From the NCBI GenBank assembly GCA_013215805.1, contig JABSQM010000014.1:186001-250000 (forward strand): 64,000 nt of DNA. Reading direction: 5' to 3'. Positions 46,560 through 59,589 of this stretch are shown piece by piece. The notes under the pieces are model-generated. The model was not told the origin of the DNA. It made no database searches and saw nothing but the letters and a program-made list of their open reading frames with translations. This DNA is from Piscirickettsiaceae bacterium. GTDB lineage: Bacteria; Pseudomonadota; Gammaproteobacteria; Nitrosococcales; Methylophagaceae. Positions within the stretch are counted from its first letter, which is position 1. Every line of letters begins with the position of its first letter. The position numbers were made by a program, and so were the translations under genes.

Positions 46560-47849
46560 ATGGATATACTTAATCACAATAACATTGCAGAAACCACAAG
46601 CTGGTTCCGTACGGCAGCACCATATATTAGCAAGCATCGAGATGCCCATTTTGTCATTGCATTTGATAGTGAAACTATATTAACAAATAGCTTTGACAGC
46701 TTGATATATGACATAGCTTTATTAAATAATTTAGGCATTAAATTGGTAATAATTTTTGGCGCTAGAAAGCAGATTGATGCTCAATCAAGAAGTCATAATG
46801 TTGAAATTAACTATCATGATGGATTGCGTATTACTCACAAACGCAGTTTGGATATTGTCCGATCAGTAATCGGGCAGTTAAGACTAAATATTGAAACCAA
46901 ATTTTCATTTGGCCTACCTCACACACCAATGGCTGATGCACAAGTACGCTGTACTAGTGGCAATTTAGTGATTGCTCGTCCAGTAGGCATTAGAGATGGC
47001 ATTGACTTTGGTTATACTGGAGAGGTACGCCGTATAGACATACGGGGAATTCATGAACAGCTTGATTTAGGTAATGTAGTACTGTTACCGCCAATTGGAT
47101 TTTCACCTACTGGTGAATTCTTCAACCTGTCGTATGAAGCTATAGCTGCTAGAGTAGCAACTGATTTAGACGCGGACAAGCTAATTTTTGTGGGCAAAAA
47201 ATACGATATGTTATCACGTGAAATCACAATTGAACAGGCTGAAAATATGAAGTACATATGCCCTATATTAACTGCAGCCATGTCCGCATGTAAGGCTGGA
47301 GTTACGAGAGTACATTTGCTGGATCGTGATCAGGATGGGGCTCTAATACAAGAATTATTTAGTCGAGACGGAGCTGGTACCTTAATTGCGGCCGATTCCT
47401 TTGAAACCACTCGTAAAGCTACAATTGAAGATGTAGGTGGAATAATTAGATTGATTCGACCTCTAGAAATTAACTGTGTATTAGCCAAACGCTCACGGAA
47501 TGATATAGAAAAGGAAATAGCTCATTTTACGATAATGGAACGTGATGATACAGTAATTGCTTGCGCCGCATTATATCCCTACGTGAAAAATGAAATTGGT
47601 GAGCTATCGTGCTTAGCTGTAGCCAAAAATTATCAATGCCTAGGTAAGGGCAAAGAATTATTATCCGTAATTGAGCGTCAAGCACGCTCAATAAATCTGA
47701 AAGTCATATGTATACTTACTACACAAACAGCACATTGGTTTATTGAGCGTGGATTTCAGGAAGCTAAAATAGCTGACCTACCCATTGAAAGACAAAATTT
47801 TTATAATTATCAGCGTAATTCTAAAATATTTACTAAAAAATTATATTAA
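46560..47849 (+). CDS. argA: N-acetylglutamate synthase
   Basis: First step of arginine synthesis. 429 residues: an amino-acid-kinase-like domain (1-285; FVIAFDSETI, IIFGARKQID, GEVRRIDIRGI, LLPPIGFSPTGE) that normally carries arginine feedback control, then a GNAT acetyltransferase domain (AALYPYVKNEIGELSCLAVAK, GKGKELLSVIERQA, WFIERGFQEA). This two-domain layout is the classical gammaproteobacterial ArgA. Confidence 0.96.
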   Translation: MDILNHNNIAETTSWFRTAAPYISKHRDAHFVIAFDSETILTNSFDSLIYDIALLNNLGIKLVIIFGARKQIDAQSRSHNVEINYHDGLRITHKRSLDIVRSVIGQLRLNIETKFSFGLPHTPMADAQVRCTSGNLVIARPVGIRDGIDFGYTGEVRRIDIRGIHEQLDLGNVVLLPPIGFSPTGEFFNLSYEAIAARVATDLDADKLIFVGKKYDMLSREITIEQAENMKYICPILTAAMSACKAGVTRVHLLDRDQDGALIQELFSRDGAGTLIAADSFETTRKATIEDVGGIIRLIRPLEINCVLAKRSRNDIEKEIAHFTIMERDDTVIACAALYPYVKNEIGELSCLAVAKNYQCLGKGKELLSVIERQARSINLKVICILTTQTAHWFIERGFQEAKIADLPIERQNFYNYQRNSKIFTKKLY

Positions 47850-48152
47850 TATTGCTTAGTTTTGATATTAATCCGTAAAAAATATTTTAGCTCCCAATAA
47901 TTTAATTTTTGAGGTGACATAGTTGTCATTATTATCTTAATAAGCGAAGAGACGTATGAAAGATCCTATTTACCTTAATACACACTCTATATAATTTCAC
48001 AATTAATCTTAACTAATTCTTCCATTTATATCCATGCATCTCCAGGCTATTGATACTAATTACTATTGTAGAATCATATTACCAAGTTTAAGAGTATTAT
48101 GTATCTATGCCGGTATTCATCCCGCTATGATTCACAGATCGATCATTATTTT
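47850..48152. other. spacer between convergent argA and rppH
   Basis: About 300 AT-rich bases; no gene or terminator recognised. Confidence 0.4.
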
Positions 48153-48644
48153 TTAATTTGTTTTTTTATATTTAGAAAATAAAAGTGGGGCTAATTCATG
48201 TAAAGCTTTTTCATAAACACGTCGTTTAAAGAATACAATATCCTCAACTGGCTTCCAATAATTAACCCAACACCAGTCATTAAATTCAGGCATGTCGTCG
48301 GTATGTAATCGGATATTTTCTTCGTCACCGATAAGTCGCAATATAAACCAGCGTTGCTTTTGACCCACACATAATGGTTTATTGCGATATCGTAAATATC
48401 GTTTGGGAAGCTTATAACGTAACCAATTTTGCGTCATACCTAACATTTTAACATGCTCAGGTCTCAATCCTACCTCTTCCGTTAATTCGCGGTAGACAGC
48501 TTGCAAGGCAGTTTCATTGGGATTGATCCCACCTTGTGGGAATTGCCAAGAATCATGTTGAGTACGACGAGCCCACAAAACTTGGTCATGTCTATTGCAG
48601 ATAATGATACCTACATTGGACCTGAAGCCATTTTCATCAATCAT
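48153..48644 (-). CDS. rppH: RNA pyrophosphohydrolase
   Basis: Nudix enzyme that removes pyrophosphate from mRNA 5' ends and starts decay. 163 residues. It begins [18 protein letters not shown] and has [10 protein letters not shown] followed by the Nudix box [22 protein letters not shown]. The ptsP gene that usually follows in Pseudomonas is missing; the divergent HAD gene beside it is conserved. Confidence 0.96.
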   Translation of the reverse strand: MIDENGFRSNVGIIICNRHDQVLWARRTQHDSWQFPQGGINPNETALQAVYRELTEEVGLRPEHVKMLGMTQNWLRYKLPKRYLRYRNKPLCVGQKQRWFILRLIGDEENIRLHTDDMPEFNDWCWVNYWKPVEDIVFFKRRVYEKALHELAPLLFSKYKKTN

Positions 48645-48792
48645 GCAATGTAATATTTTGTCAACATCTAGAAATAGATAAGCATTATAAATAATTTCAA
48701 TTGTTATTCATTAGTGAGATTACTGCATAGTATACAATGAGTGGTAGGTTACAATGATGTCACCTTATTAGATACATATTAGGATATATTAT

Positions 48793-49449
48793 ATGGCTTT
48801 GGCAATTTTTGATCTAGATAATACTCTGCTTAATGGTGATAGCGACTATCTATGGGGTGAGTTCCTTGTTGAAAATGACATTGTTGATGATACTCATCAT
48901 CGGAAAAATAATAATTTCTATGATCAATATCTTGCAGGTAAAATGGACATTCTCGAATTTTTGATATTTCAACTAAGAACATTAGCAGACAATTCACCTG
49001 AAAATTTATATAAATGGCGAAAACAATATCTACAGAATAAAATTAATCCTATTATTTTGCGAGCAGGTCAGAAACTAATAGCTTCTCACAAACAACAGGG
49101 TGACGAAATCCTAGTTATCACTGCAACTAATAGCTTCATTGCTATGCCCATTGCTAAAAAATTAGAAATTCAAAATTTAATTTCAACAGAAGTTGAGTTT
49201 ATTGATGGCTCTTATTCTGGTAGAATAACTAGCATACCGTCCTATCAGGGAGGTAAAATTATACGTTTAAACAAATGGTTAGAATGTCGTCATTTTGATC
49301 TTAGGGGTAGTTATTTTTATAGTGATTCGTACAATGACATCTCACTATTGAGGCTCGTTGATCACCCTGTTGTAGTGGATGCAGATGACAAGCTTAAATC
49401 TATAGCGATAAAGCTTGGATGGAAACTATCCAGTTTGCGTCATACTTAA
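48793..49449 (+). CDS. HAD-IB family phosphatase (SerB-like)
   Basis: 218-residue haloacid-dehalogenase hydrolase. Motif I FDLDNTLLNGDS near residue 6 with both catalytic Asp, motif II ITATNSF near 115, motif III/IV GGKIIRLNKWL and YSDSYNDISLL near 180. The SerB-like subclass IB cap is present. The equivalent gene beside rppH in Pseudomonas is annotated as a histidinol-phosphatase or phosphoserine-phosphatase-like protein; the substrate cannot be decided from sequence alone. Confidence 0.85.
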   Translation: MALAIFDLDNTLLNGDSDYLWGEFLVENDIVDDTHHRKNNNFYDQYLAGKMDILEFLIFQLRTLADNSPENLYKWRKQYLQNKINPIILRAGQKLIASHKQQGDEILVITATNSFIAMPIAKKLEIQNLISTEVEFIDGSYSGRITSIPSYQGGKIIRLNKWLECRHFDLRGSYFYSDSYNDISLLRLVDHPVVVDADDKLKSIAIKLGWKLSSLRHT

Positions 49450-49502
49450 AAATTATTTGATGCACTCTTTAATATAATATTAATTTAAAGTAGGTGATGA
49501 AT

Positions 49503-50954
49503 ATGAAATGGGAAGTAGTAATTGGATTAGAAGTACATGTCCAACTAGCGACAAAAACTAAAATGTTCTCTAATGCCTCCACCGCCTATGGTGCTAAACC
49601 AAATACTCAGGCATGTGCCATTGACCTTGGATTACCAGGTGTATTACCGATCCTTAACAAGGAAGCCGTTAAAATGGCCATTAAATTTGGATTAGCAATC
49701 GATGCCAAATTAACACATCGTTCTATATTTGAGCGCAAAAACTATTTCTATCCTGATCTACCTAAAGGCTATCAAATTAGTCAGTTTAAAACACCAATCG
49801 TAGGCTCAGGTCAATTAAATATTGAATTAGAAGATGGTAGCGAAAAAATAATAGGTATAACTCGTGCACACTTAGAGGAGGATGCAGGTAAATCTTTGCA
49901 TGATTATTTTCAAGGTCAAACTGGCATTGATCTAAATCGTGCAGGCATCCCTCTATTAGAAATAGTATCTGAACCAGATATACGATCTGCGAAAGAGGCC
50001 GTTGCATACATGAAAAAAATTTATTCTTTAGTGTGCTACCTAGAAATATGTGATGGAAATATGCAAGAAGGTTCATTTCGTTGTGATACCAATGTATCCA
50101 TACGCTCAATAGGTGAAATAAATTTAGGCGCACGAGTTGAGTTGAAAAATATTAATTCATTCCGTAATGTTGAACGTGCGATTAATGTTGAAGTTAAACG
50201 TCAAATAGAAATCATAGAGAGAGATGGTAAAGTATTTCAGGAAACGCGTCTATACGATGACCATAAAAATATAACACTTGTTATGCGCAAAAAAGAAGAG
50301 ACTCAAGATTATCGCTATTTTCCGGATCCAGATCTCTTGCCTTTAGTATTAGAAAAAGAAATGATCGAACAAGTCCGTATGACTTTGCCTGAATTGCCAG
50401 ACGCAAGACGTAATCGTTTCATTACCGATATGAACTTGTCATTTTATGACGCATCTGCATTGACTAGTTATCATCAATTGGCTGATTATTATGAAGTTGT
50501 ATTAATCAAAACAGATGGTCAGAACCCAAAGCTATGCGCTAACTGGGTCTGCGACGAATTATTAGGTACATTAAATAAATTTAATTTGGATATTACCACT
50601 TCACCTGTTACCGCAGAACAATTAGGTGGAATTTTAGTTCGTATTATTGACAATACCATTTCTGGAAAAATTGCTAAACAAATTTTCGAGTCCTTATGGA
50701 AAAAAGAGGCTAATAATGCTGACGATATTATTAAGTCTAATAACTTAAAGCAGATCACCGATAGCACGATCATTGAAGAGATGATAGATAAGGTCATCTC
50801 CAATAATACCAGACAATTAAAACAGTATTTAGGGGGTAAGAAACAGTTGTTTGGCTTTTTTGTAGGACAGGTGATGAAGGTTTCCAAAGGCAAAGCTAAC
50901 CCAGTCGAGGTCAATAATTTGCTTAAAGAAAAGCTAATTATTAGCATTGAATAA
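49503..50954 (+). CDS. gatB: Asp-tRNA(Asn)/Glu-tRNA(Gln) amidotransferase subunit B
   Basis: tRNA-binding subunit of the GatCAB complex that turns Glu-tRNA(Gln) or Asp-tRNA(Asn) into the amide form. 483 residues. Start set at the ATG giving [15 protein letters not shown] because the AGTAGG ribosome site has proper spacing there, not at the GTG or ATG 6-9 bases earlier. Motifs: [30 protein letters not shown]-type block near 85, [11 protein letters not shown]-like, [11 protein letters not shown] near 150, RCDTNVSIR and a C-terminal YqeY-like domain. gatA and gatC, usually adjacent, are not in the window. Confidence 0.96.
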   Translation: MKWEVVIGLEVHVQLATKTKMFSNASTAYGAKPNTQACAIDLGLPGVLPILNKEAVKMAIKFGLAIDAKLTHRSIFERKNYFYPDLPKGYQISQFKTPIVGSGQLNIELEDGSEKIIGITRAHLEEDAGKSLHDYFQGQTGIDLNRAGIPLLEIVSEPDIRSAKEAVAYMKKIYSLVCYLEICDGNMQEGSFRCDTNVSIRSIGEINLGARVELKNINSFRNVERAINVEVKRQIEIIERDGKVFQETRLYDDHKNITLVMRKKEETQDYRYFPDPDLLPLVLEKEMIEQVRMTLPELPDARRNRFITDMNLSFYDASALTSYHQLADYYEVVLIKTDGQNPKLCANWVCDELLGTLNKFNLDITTSPVTAEQLGGILVRIIDNTISGKIAKQIFESLWKKEANNADDIIKSNNLKQITDSTIIEEMIDKVISNNTRQLKQYLGGKKQLFGFFVGQVMKVSKGKANPVEVNNLLKEKLIISIE

Positions 50955-51180
50955 CATTAACGCTCAACCTTAGAGACGTTAATCTCCCTTCCCATATTAC
51001 TGAAATTTAAAATTTAGTAATTTATTTAGATATGAATCAGTTTTGTCTCTACTAAAAAGTCTGGCATATTGCCCATTCAGAGTACATATCAAATGGAAAA
51101 AATTTTTCTTTTCTTTAAAATAAATTTAATCTAATTTTGGTTTTTTCGAAGAGTACAGTAGATATCCTGTCATAGATATA
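50955..51180. other. short spacer after gatB
   Basis: About 225 AT-rich bases with no gene, ending at the strong hairpin that serves the convergent gatB and groEL. Confidence 0.4.
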
Positions 51181-51214
51181 AATAAAGCCTCGATTCAACA
51201 ATCGAGGCTTTATT
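51181..51214. terminator. bidirectional rho-independent terminator
   Basis: A perfect 15-bp inverted repeat AATAAAGCCTCGATT / AATCGAGGCTTTATT with a 4-base loop (CAAC). The A/T-rich stem ends supply the U run in both directions. It sits between the convergent gatB and groEL and can end both transcripts. It is the strongest terminator in the window. Confidence 0.9.
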
Positions 51215-51240
51215 CATTACTAAAAGGCTCTAGGTAGTAA

Positions 51241-52905
<1,665 letters not shown>

Positions 52906-52950
52906 TTAAATATATTCTTAATGTTATTTAACGAATTGATGTAAGGTGAT

Positions 52951-53241
52951 CTAATCTTTAATTACAGCAACAATATCGTCTTCACGCATTACTAAAAGCT
53001 CTTCACCGTCAACTTTAATTTCTGTACCAGTATATTTACCGAAAAGAATTTTATCGCCAACATTTATGGTTAAAGAACGAACATCACCTGAATCTGTAAT
53101 TTTCCCACTACCTACTGCAACAATTTCACCCTGAGATGGTTTTTCAGTTGCATTATCAGGAATTACGATGCCACCAGGGCTAGTTGTTTCCTCTTTTGTA
53201 CGACGAACAATTACACGATCATGAAGGGGACGAATATTCAT
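52951..53241 (-). CDS. groS: co-chaperonin GroES (Hsp10)
   Basis: Lid of the GroEL chamber. 96 residues from the ATG at 53241 ([14 protein letters not shown]), set by the GAGGA ribosome site seven bases upstream. A longer reading frame runs 20 codons further up but would start inside the heat-shock promoter and add a non-family N-terminus. The mobile loop [16 protein letters not shown] and the C-terminal [12 protein letters not shown] are typical. Confidence 0.98.
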   Translation of the reverse strand: MNIRPLHDRVIVRRTKEETTSPGGIVIPDNATEKPSQGEIVAVGSGKITDSGDVRSLTINVGDKILFGKYTGTEIKVDGEELLVMREDDIVAVIKD

Positions 53242-53286
53242 CAATGTATCCTCTAAAAAATAGCTATCAAAAAAATGTACCTTTTC

Positions 53287-53317
53287 TAAATGGGGGTGCA
53301 AAATAAAACTTCAAGGG
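53287..53317 (-). promoter_or_regulatory. sigma-32 heat-shock promoter of groES-groEL
   Basis: Minus strand reads CTTGAAG, 13 bases, CCCCATTTA, a near-consensus RpoH promoter. It lies 45-75 bases before the groES start and resembles the dnaK and grpE promoters in this window. Confidence 0.88.
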
Positions 53318-55532
53318 AAAAGCAAAAATTTATCTTAAAAGATTATTTTTTTTGTCTGAGATCCCCCTTTTTATTGGCAAGCCGCCATATCCTTGTTGCT
53401 TATAAATTTGCATTATCATATTTTTAGAAATTTAGGTTGCTTGTGCCTAGGGTACGCTCAATAATGCCTCATAAAAAGTTAATATTGAAATTATAAAGAC
53501 TTAAGGTATAGGTTGTAAATCCCAGTGTAAGTACAATAACCCCACTTAATCATAAAGCCACGCCTTCAAATATGACAATTGCCGACAATTAAACATGTTG
53601 CTAAATATATTTAGGCTTCTTTAAGAAATATTTAGACCTTGCCAAGGTAACAGACTAAGGACAATTGTTGTCGTAATTTTTGTTACGTTGGCACGGCTAA
53701 ACATATTGTCCAAGTGGCACCAATAACGACTCCTATTTAAATTGAAAATAGCCTTCCAATGAAGGTTCAATAAAAACGATATGAACGAGGAGCAAAATAT
53801 TTATTCTCCTAAAATAATATAATTAGGCATGATTTTATTGTTTTTCAAGTTAGTAGATTTTTGTAGAATAAATTAAAATATAATTTGTAAATATATTTTG
53901 TAATCCTTAAGCAACCGGTAATAAATAAAATCAGCATATCTTGCCAAAACATAAAAAGTCATCCTTTGTGAAAATATTATCAATTAATAATGTACGGCAG
54001 TAGATTTTTTTAATGCGGGAAAATAGAGTCAGATTGTGATATTTGCAATATAAGCATCCTCAATTTTCTTATGTTTTATATAATTCGAAGGTCAATAAAT
54101 CATGTCATAAAATTTAAGATGCCCTGAATTATATGAACTTTATAAAAAATCATATTTAGCTACTACATTAAAGATGTTGGAACTATGATCTATTATAATA
54201 ACACTCCATGATTTACATCCAATGATGAAGGCATAAATGATAAATTTGCATCAGTGTAGTGATCTTGATTTGACAGTATAAAATCTAAATTAACTGCATA
54301 TATTATATGTTACATTCTTGAATCATGAATATCATCATCAAATGAAAATATTTTCATATTCGTAATATTACCGCCAAGCCATCTGCTAGGAAACTATTGG
54401 TAGTGTGTGTTATATATATAAATATGTGCTAATTAAATCAAAAAATATTTTGTAAATTTGGTAGTTACATCATCTTAATCAATTAATTTTAGTCATAAAT
54501 ATCATGATTCTAATAATGTTATATATTGCTGAAACTCTAAGAGTTATCATATAACAATAATTAATGTACATACAATATAGGCATTTACTCAAAGTAAATA
54601 ACAAGCTATAAACTAATATTTATTGTGTAACAAATTAAATCCACTAAACCATCTCTATTTTTCTGGTAGATATTATTCATGATCATACATTGATATTTAT
54701 CAATCTAAATATTATCAATATGTTTTAGGACTTGATCTTCTCCATAGGCATACAACTATTAATAATCCACTTGACAGTTTTATGAAAGATCATATCAGGA
54801 ATTTAGACTGTGGAATAAAATTAAAACTTGCACATTATAGAATACATAGTTATTTCTGTGAGCCAGTTTAAAATTACCCTAAACAATTATTGCTAAATAT
54901 ATATTTCATCCTAGTAGGAGTCATCATTCGGTTATTTCATTAATAAAATATTACGTTAGTTACTAAATAATTCCGAAAGAACTGATAATTCATTGTTAAA
55001 TAAATTTGCTGTTATTGGTAAGACTTCCTGAAAATAAATATCCCAATAGTCAATGATTTAAAATATTTTTGCCTAGAAGCCATGAACATTAAAAATCAAC
55101 CATTAAACTTTGCAAGAGATTCAAATTAAGAAATTACCCCTTGCTATATCACTTTTGGTAGAAATACCTAAATAATTATTTATTGTTTCACATTATGTAG
55201 AATAGTTATATCCATGATATTGCAAATAGTTACACATCATCATATTAATACTCATAAATTTGAATAATATATTATAAATAACATATATTATAATAGCTGA
55301 TCTAATCAAATAAATAATCTCGATGAGATTTAAATAAAGTTTAAAACATGTTTGTTATCTAAGAAGTGCCAAGGAATTGGTATGTGCTATCCACTGTTGT
55401 GCACAGCATAACATGCTGTCTTATATCTAAAATAATAATCATCATTAAATGATAATTTTAAAAATTGAATCGGACACAACAAAATTTAAAAACCAATTTA
55501 AAACATCTATATATCAGAACAGCATTCAGGCA
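53318..55532. other. 2.2-kb gene-poor region between groES and ribF
   Basis: No assignable gene. A plus-strand stretch near 54700-54860 stays open for about 50 codons (GLDLLHRHTTINNPLDSF) without start or ribosome site. fxsA, which precedes groES in Pseudomonas, could not be recognised. Short palindromes occur (CAGCAT/ATGCTG near 55407-55421). Probably the remains of one or two genes. Confidence 0.4.
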
Positions 55533-55925
55533 CTAAGTGAAATAAGCATGTGCTTGTCGACAATCTTCGTTAATCTGATTTATTAATTGTTTCATATCAG
55601 AAAAATTCTGTTCGTCCCTTAACTTATGTAGGAAATTCACTCGTACATATTTGCCATAAATTTCATCAGAAAAATTAAATAAATGCACTTCTAACATGAT
55701 TTTTCTTCCATTGAATGTAGGCCGAATACCTAAATTAACAACGCCTCTGACTGGCTCACCTTTAATACCATATAGCAAAGCTACATAGACTCCTTTTATG
55801 GGTATTGTATATCTGCATAAATATATATTAGCTGTTGGAAACCCCATGGTACGACCTATTTTATTTCCATGGGAAATACGTCCACTGATGCTGTACGGTC
55901 TCCCCAATAATCTATTAGCCAACAT
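55533..55925 (-). CDS. ribF: riboflavin kinase domain, intact remnant of RibF
   Basis: C-terminal half of the bifunctional RibF protein, which phosphorylates riboflavin to FMN. 130 residues from an ATG that has AGGTG seven bases upstream (MLANRLLGRPYSISGRI). All riboflavin-kinase landmarks are kept: HGNKIGRTMGFPTANI near residue 19, KGVYVALLYG, GVVNLGIRPTFNG, EVHLFNFSDEIYGKYV and FLHKLRDEQNF. The frame is open upstream only to a TAG at 56022-56024, and beyond that the FAD-synthetase half is wrecked (separate entry). Whether this short frame is translated alone to make FMN, or is just the less decayed end of a dead gene, is undecided. Confidence 0.7.
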   Translation of the reverse strand: MLANRLLGRPYSISGRISHGNKIGRTMGFPTANIYLCRYTIPIKGVYVALLYGIKGEPVRGVVNLGIRPTFNGRKIMLEVHLFNFSDEIYGKYVRVNFLHKLRDEQNFSDMKQLINQINEDCRQAHAYFT

Positions 55926-56445
55926 TAAATCACCTGATAGTAATGATCTACGAATTAGGGCACTACTTACACGGATCTGATCAACTAAAAATGTATTAAT
56001 ATCGAATGATTCAAGATCAAACTAATTGCTATATTCATACAATGAAGCATGATCTCCTTGTCTCTACTTTACCAAAATGAAAATCATTTCCCAAGACTAG
56101 GCAACGCACATTGTAACTATTAATTAATAATTTTTTAACAAAAAACTGCGCAATCATCTGTGCTAATTCTCCATTAAAGTACAACACACATCTTTGCCCT
56201 ACAAAGTAGATATCCGATGTCCCAATTTTTCCCCATATCTACTGATACACACCGAAGACTCATTAAAAAAACAGGAAATCATCTGGCTTGTGACTCAAAG
56301 GTAATAACTAAAATCGATAACCCTAATTAATTGTCCTTCTGTACCAGTTTATTTAATATCAATTGATGACTCGAATAAACACCATAAAAATCAACAATGG
56401 CAAATGAACATGTTTGAGATATGAATGTAATATTAGAGAAAATAA
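55926..56445 (-). pseudogene. ribF: ruined FAD synthetase half of ribF
   Basis: Upstream of the kinase half the minus strand still shows the FMN adenylyltransferase domain in order. FAIVDFYGVYSSHQLILNKLVQK near 56420-56350 stands for the family ATIGNFDGVHLGHQ, with the nucleotide-binding HLGH destroyed. LVITFESQAR is near 56310, MCVVLYFNGELAQMIAQFFVKKL near 56190, RCLVLGNDFHFGK near 56090, and IRVSSALIRRSLLSGDL joins the kinase half. At least three stops and several frame changes interrupt it. The intact protein would be about 310 residues. Confidence 0.88.
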
Positions 56446-56760
56446 AATATATTTTATACATAATAGTCTAATATTCACAGATAAATAAATTTAAGATATA
56501 TAAATAATTTAACAGGCAAGTATATTGGATAATTATTAAGATAATTAAGGGTAGATCGTTATTGAGTCCAACTCTGATACTAACAATAGCAGTGAAAATA
56601 AATTATAATTATTCAAAATAATGCCTATAATGAACTGGATGTAGAGTATCTACATTTTGAAAATCAGTGCATTCTATCAATTACTTTACAAGCTAGTTAA
56701 AATTGATAAATAAAAAGTGCATATGCTGTAAAAATTTAGTTAATTAATATTAAAAATATT

Positions 56761-57684
56761 TTGGATTTAAGCCCTACACAAACTGTGAATAATAATTTTT
56801 TACTTCATAAATGGATGCTTCAACACCAACAACGCATAGAATCTGTTCTAAATTGCCAATTGTTAGATCATGAAAACAGGAAAATATCAGTTCAATTGCT
56901 TGCTGCTATGCGTTATTCAACTCTAAATGGCGGAAAACGTTTGCGTGCTCTGTTAGTATATGCTACTGGTAAAACATTAAATGCTGATTTTAATACGTTG
57001 GATGCACCTGCAAGTGCCGTCGAAATGATCCATACTTATTCATTGGTCCATGATGATATGCCAATAATGGATAACGACGATTTGCGCCGCGGCCGTCCCA
57101 CATGTCACAAGGCCTATGATGATGCCACGGCTTTATTAGTTGGAGATGCCTTACAAACATTAGCCTTTGAAAGTTTATGTGATGATAAGTTAACCTCTAT
57201 TCAACAAAATAAAATGGTCAAGACCTTAGCACAACGTTCTGGCGTTTATGGCATGGCTAGTGGTCAAGCTATTGATCTGGAATCGACCGATAAGACACTT
57301 GATCTAGCATCATTACAAACCATGCATGAACTCAAAACAGGCGCCTTATTTCAAGCCAGTGTACGACTGGGGGCTTTGGCATCAGGAGATATTGACGATC
57401 ACAGCTTATCTAAACTAGATCACTATGCCTTCTGTCTTGGTCTAGCCTTCCAAGTACGAGATGATATACTTGATGTAATCGCAAATACAGATACCTTAGG
57501 TAAAATTAAAGGTGCTGATATTGCATTAAATAAACCTACTTATCCAGCCTTAATAGGTTTAGCACAAGCACAACGAAAAGCAGATGATTTAATTAAGAGA
57601 GCACAAATTTATCTTAATGATTTATCCTATGATACTCATATTCTTTCCGCATTAGCTCAATTTGTCATACGACGTTCTAACTAG
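56761..57684 (+). CDS. ispA: farnesyl diphosphate synthase
   Basis: Condenses isopentenyl and dimethylallyl diphosphates to geranyl and farnesyl diphosphate. 307 residues if read from the TTG at 56761; an ATG at 56815 would give 289. Motifs: LNGGKRLRALLVYATG near 58, first aspartate motif LVHDDMPIMDNDDLRRG near 97, second FQVRDDILDV near 233, GKIKGADIALNKPTYPAL near 247. The CLD-type spacing of the first motif fits the short-chain bacterial enzyme. xseB and dxs, usual partners, are not visible. Confidence 0.95.
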   Translation: MDLSPTQTVNNNFLLHKWMLQHQQRIESVLNCQLLDHENRKISVQLLAAMRYSTLNGGKRLRALLVYATGKTLNADFNTLDAPASAVEMIHTYSLVHDDMPIMDNDDLRRGRPTCHKAYDDATALLVGDALQTLAFESLCDDKLTSIQQNKMVKTLAQRSGVYGMASGQAIDLESTDKTLDLASLQTMHELKTGALFQASVRLGALASGDIDDHSLSKLDHYAFCLGLAFQVRDDILDVIANTDTLGKIKGADIALNKPTYPALIGLAQAQRKADDLIKRAQIYLNDLSYDTHILSALAQFVIRRSN

Positions 57685-57726
57685 TCATAATTAAAAGGGT
57701 TAAAGTTTCGGACTATTATAGATATA

Positions 57727-57756
57727 ATACCTATATATATTTTTCATTATAGGTAT
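57727..57756 (+). terminator. weak hairpin after ispA
   Basis: Inverted repeat ATACCTATA/TATAGGTAT with a 12-base loop about 40 bases after the ispA stop. AT-rich, so a weak terminator at best. Confidence 0.35.
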
Positions 57757-59589
57757 AATATTATAAGAAACTTATTATAAATTTCGTCAGAGTTTGCATT
57801 CTTTAGGTTAACAGAGGTATGATTCACAGCCTCTTGATTATATTCATATATCAGCAATTAATTGTTACTCGTAAATTAAGTTCATCGAATTTGATCAAAT
57901 TTTCTTAATTACTGCGCTCTAGATGTGAATTTTTATCGTTTTGCAGAAAATAAATTAAATGCCTATATTTAGGTAGACAGATTTTTAGAGATGAATTTCT
58001 AAAAGAAATTTTAAAGTCTATTATAATTTCTACGAAAATATCTTTTTTATGACTTTACATTTCATTAAATTAGTGTACGAATATAAAATATATGTCCTAC
58101 AAAATTTTTTACTAAAGAATTAAGTTTGCCTAATATTAATCTATGAGAGCGTGGAATTTCATATATTTATGTAGCTATGGTTAAGTATATAAATAATTAT
58201 TTTATTATATTCATATACGTATTTATAAAATACATATCTATATTAGATCAGAAAACATATAGGCGGATAAATATAGATATGAACAATTTTTTGATTCACA
58301 GATATTGCATATATCAATTAATCTGGCATATGAAGGCTTATATAAGCTTTTGTTGATAACTAAGATCGAATTAATTAAATTGTGCTTTATTAAAAATTTA
58401 GTCATTCTACATACACGGTATTTACAAAATTACCAACGAAAATAAATCATAATTTTCGGCAACGTTGAAACCTATCAATGATTTATAAATCTTGGATAGA
58501 TTTTTATGCAATGATCGATCCTGAAAGATATTATATTATCTAATTGATACTGAAGTAAGAAGCGAGAAAGTAGTTATTAAAAAAATTTCCGATTGATGAC
58601 GAAAAGTTTGGTGAAATTACGATCTTGCTGATGAAAACCTACAAGATATTTTTAAGTTGTTCTGCTATCAACATCTACTATAGGGATGGGAAAGATAACA
58701 TTATTTTTAATTTGACGCTATGTAAAACAATTGTTTTCCCCACATACCTGCATTCACTAAAAGGCTATCGTCAAAGTGCAAAAAATCATATGACGTATCA
58801 TTTTTCTTAAAACAGTCACAGTTTTGTTTTTTCATCATGTCAGAATCTTGGTAAAATAGCAATATCTATGTGACCATTTACGATAGTCAATATTAAATAA
58901 TACACCAATCTATAACATGAATGCACCCCCCCCCCAAAGAATGTTGAAGCCATGTACTGCCCCCGTCAATAGCGAAAATTTCTTTGAAATTGATGGTGTA
59001 ATCGCACAAAATTTAAGATTAATAAAATATTTATTTAAATACTTGCAAATATATAGAATAGATTTTTAATTATTACAGTACCACCAAAGGTATTAAAAAA
59101 CTCTCTGTAGCAATTCATCATTCTGTCTCTTGTTGGATGGTCGGAAAATAGTTTATATTAAGACACCAGCCGATGGCTGAATTCAGTCCATGCTTCCACA
59201 ATATGCCATTCACTATTGTCTGATATGCCAAAGATAGTGCCTAATAGAAGGTTCGTCCGATGTAGAACTAACAACATCACAGTCCATATGAAACATCTAT
59301 TAACATGTAGATTACAATAGTGGGTTAACTATCAAAAATTTATCCCACAGCATCATCTACAAAATTATTAAATAATATAAAAGCTATATTAACAAACCAG
59401 TGCTTCACGAAAGAAAAAATATTGGATAATCAATAATTAATTTTATCTAATATTTATAACTATGAGTGGATTTTATAAAAATACATTTCAGATTGTTGTT
59501 ATCATTAAAATAACTACTTGTTTTGCTAGATTAGCTTTTGCATAATTAAATACATTAATTAAATTAACCAGATATCCAAGATGTAATCA
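57757..59589. other. 1.8-kb gene-poor region between ispA and gmhA
   Basis: No assignable gene. dxs, often next to ispA, was sought on the plus strand and not found. A 61-codon plus frame at 58625-58810 has no ribosome site. A C10 run lies at 58926-58935. One minus-strand stretch (59040-59265) looks like coding debris and is listed separately. Confidence 0.4.
59040..59265 (-). pseudogene. unidentified coding debris
   Basis: About 75 codons in one frame with a single TAA. The translation includes NSEWHIVEAWTEFSHRLVS before the stop and YKLFSDHPTRDRMM, NCYREFFNTFGG after it. The composition, richer in Trp, Arg and Asp than random AT-rich sequence, suggests a former protein. I do not recognise the family. 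Confidence 0.25.

Noticed and set aside
53242-53301. 20-codon N-terminal extension of groES
   Set aside because: It overlaps the sigma-32 promoter, does not match GroES proteins, and the ATG at 53241 has its own GAGGA ribosome site.
57757-59589. dxs relic downstream of ispA
   Set aside because: None of the thiamine-binding or transketolase-like motifs of Dxs could be found.
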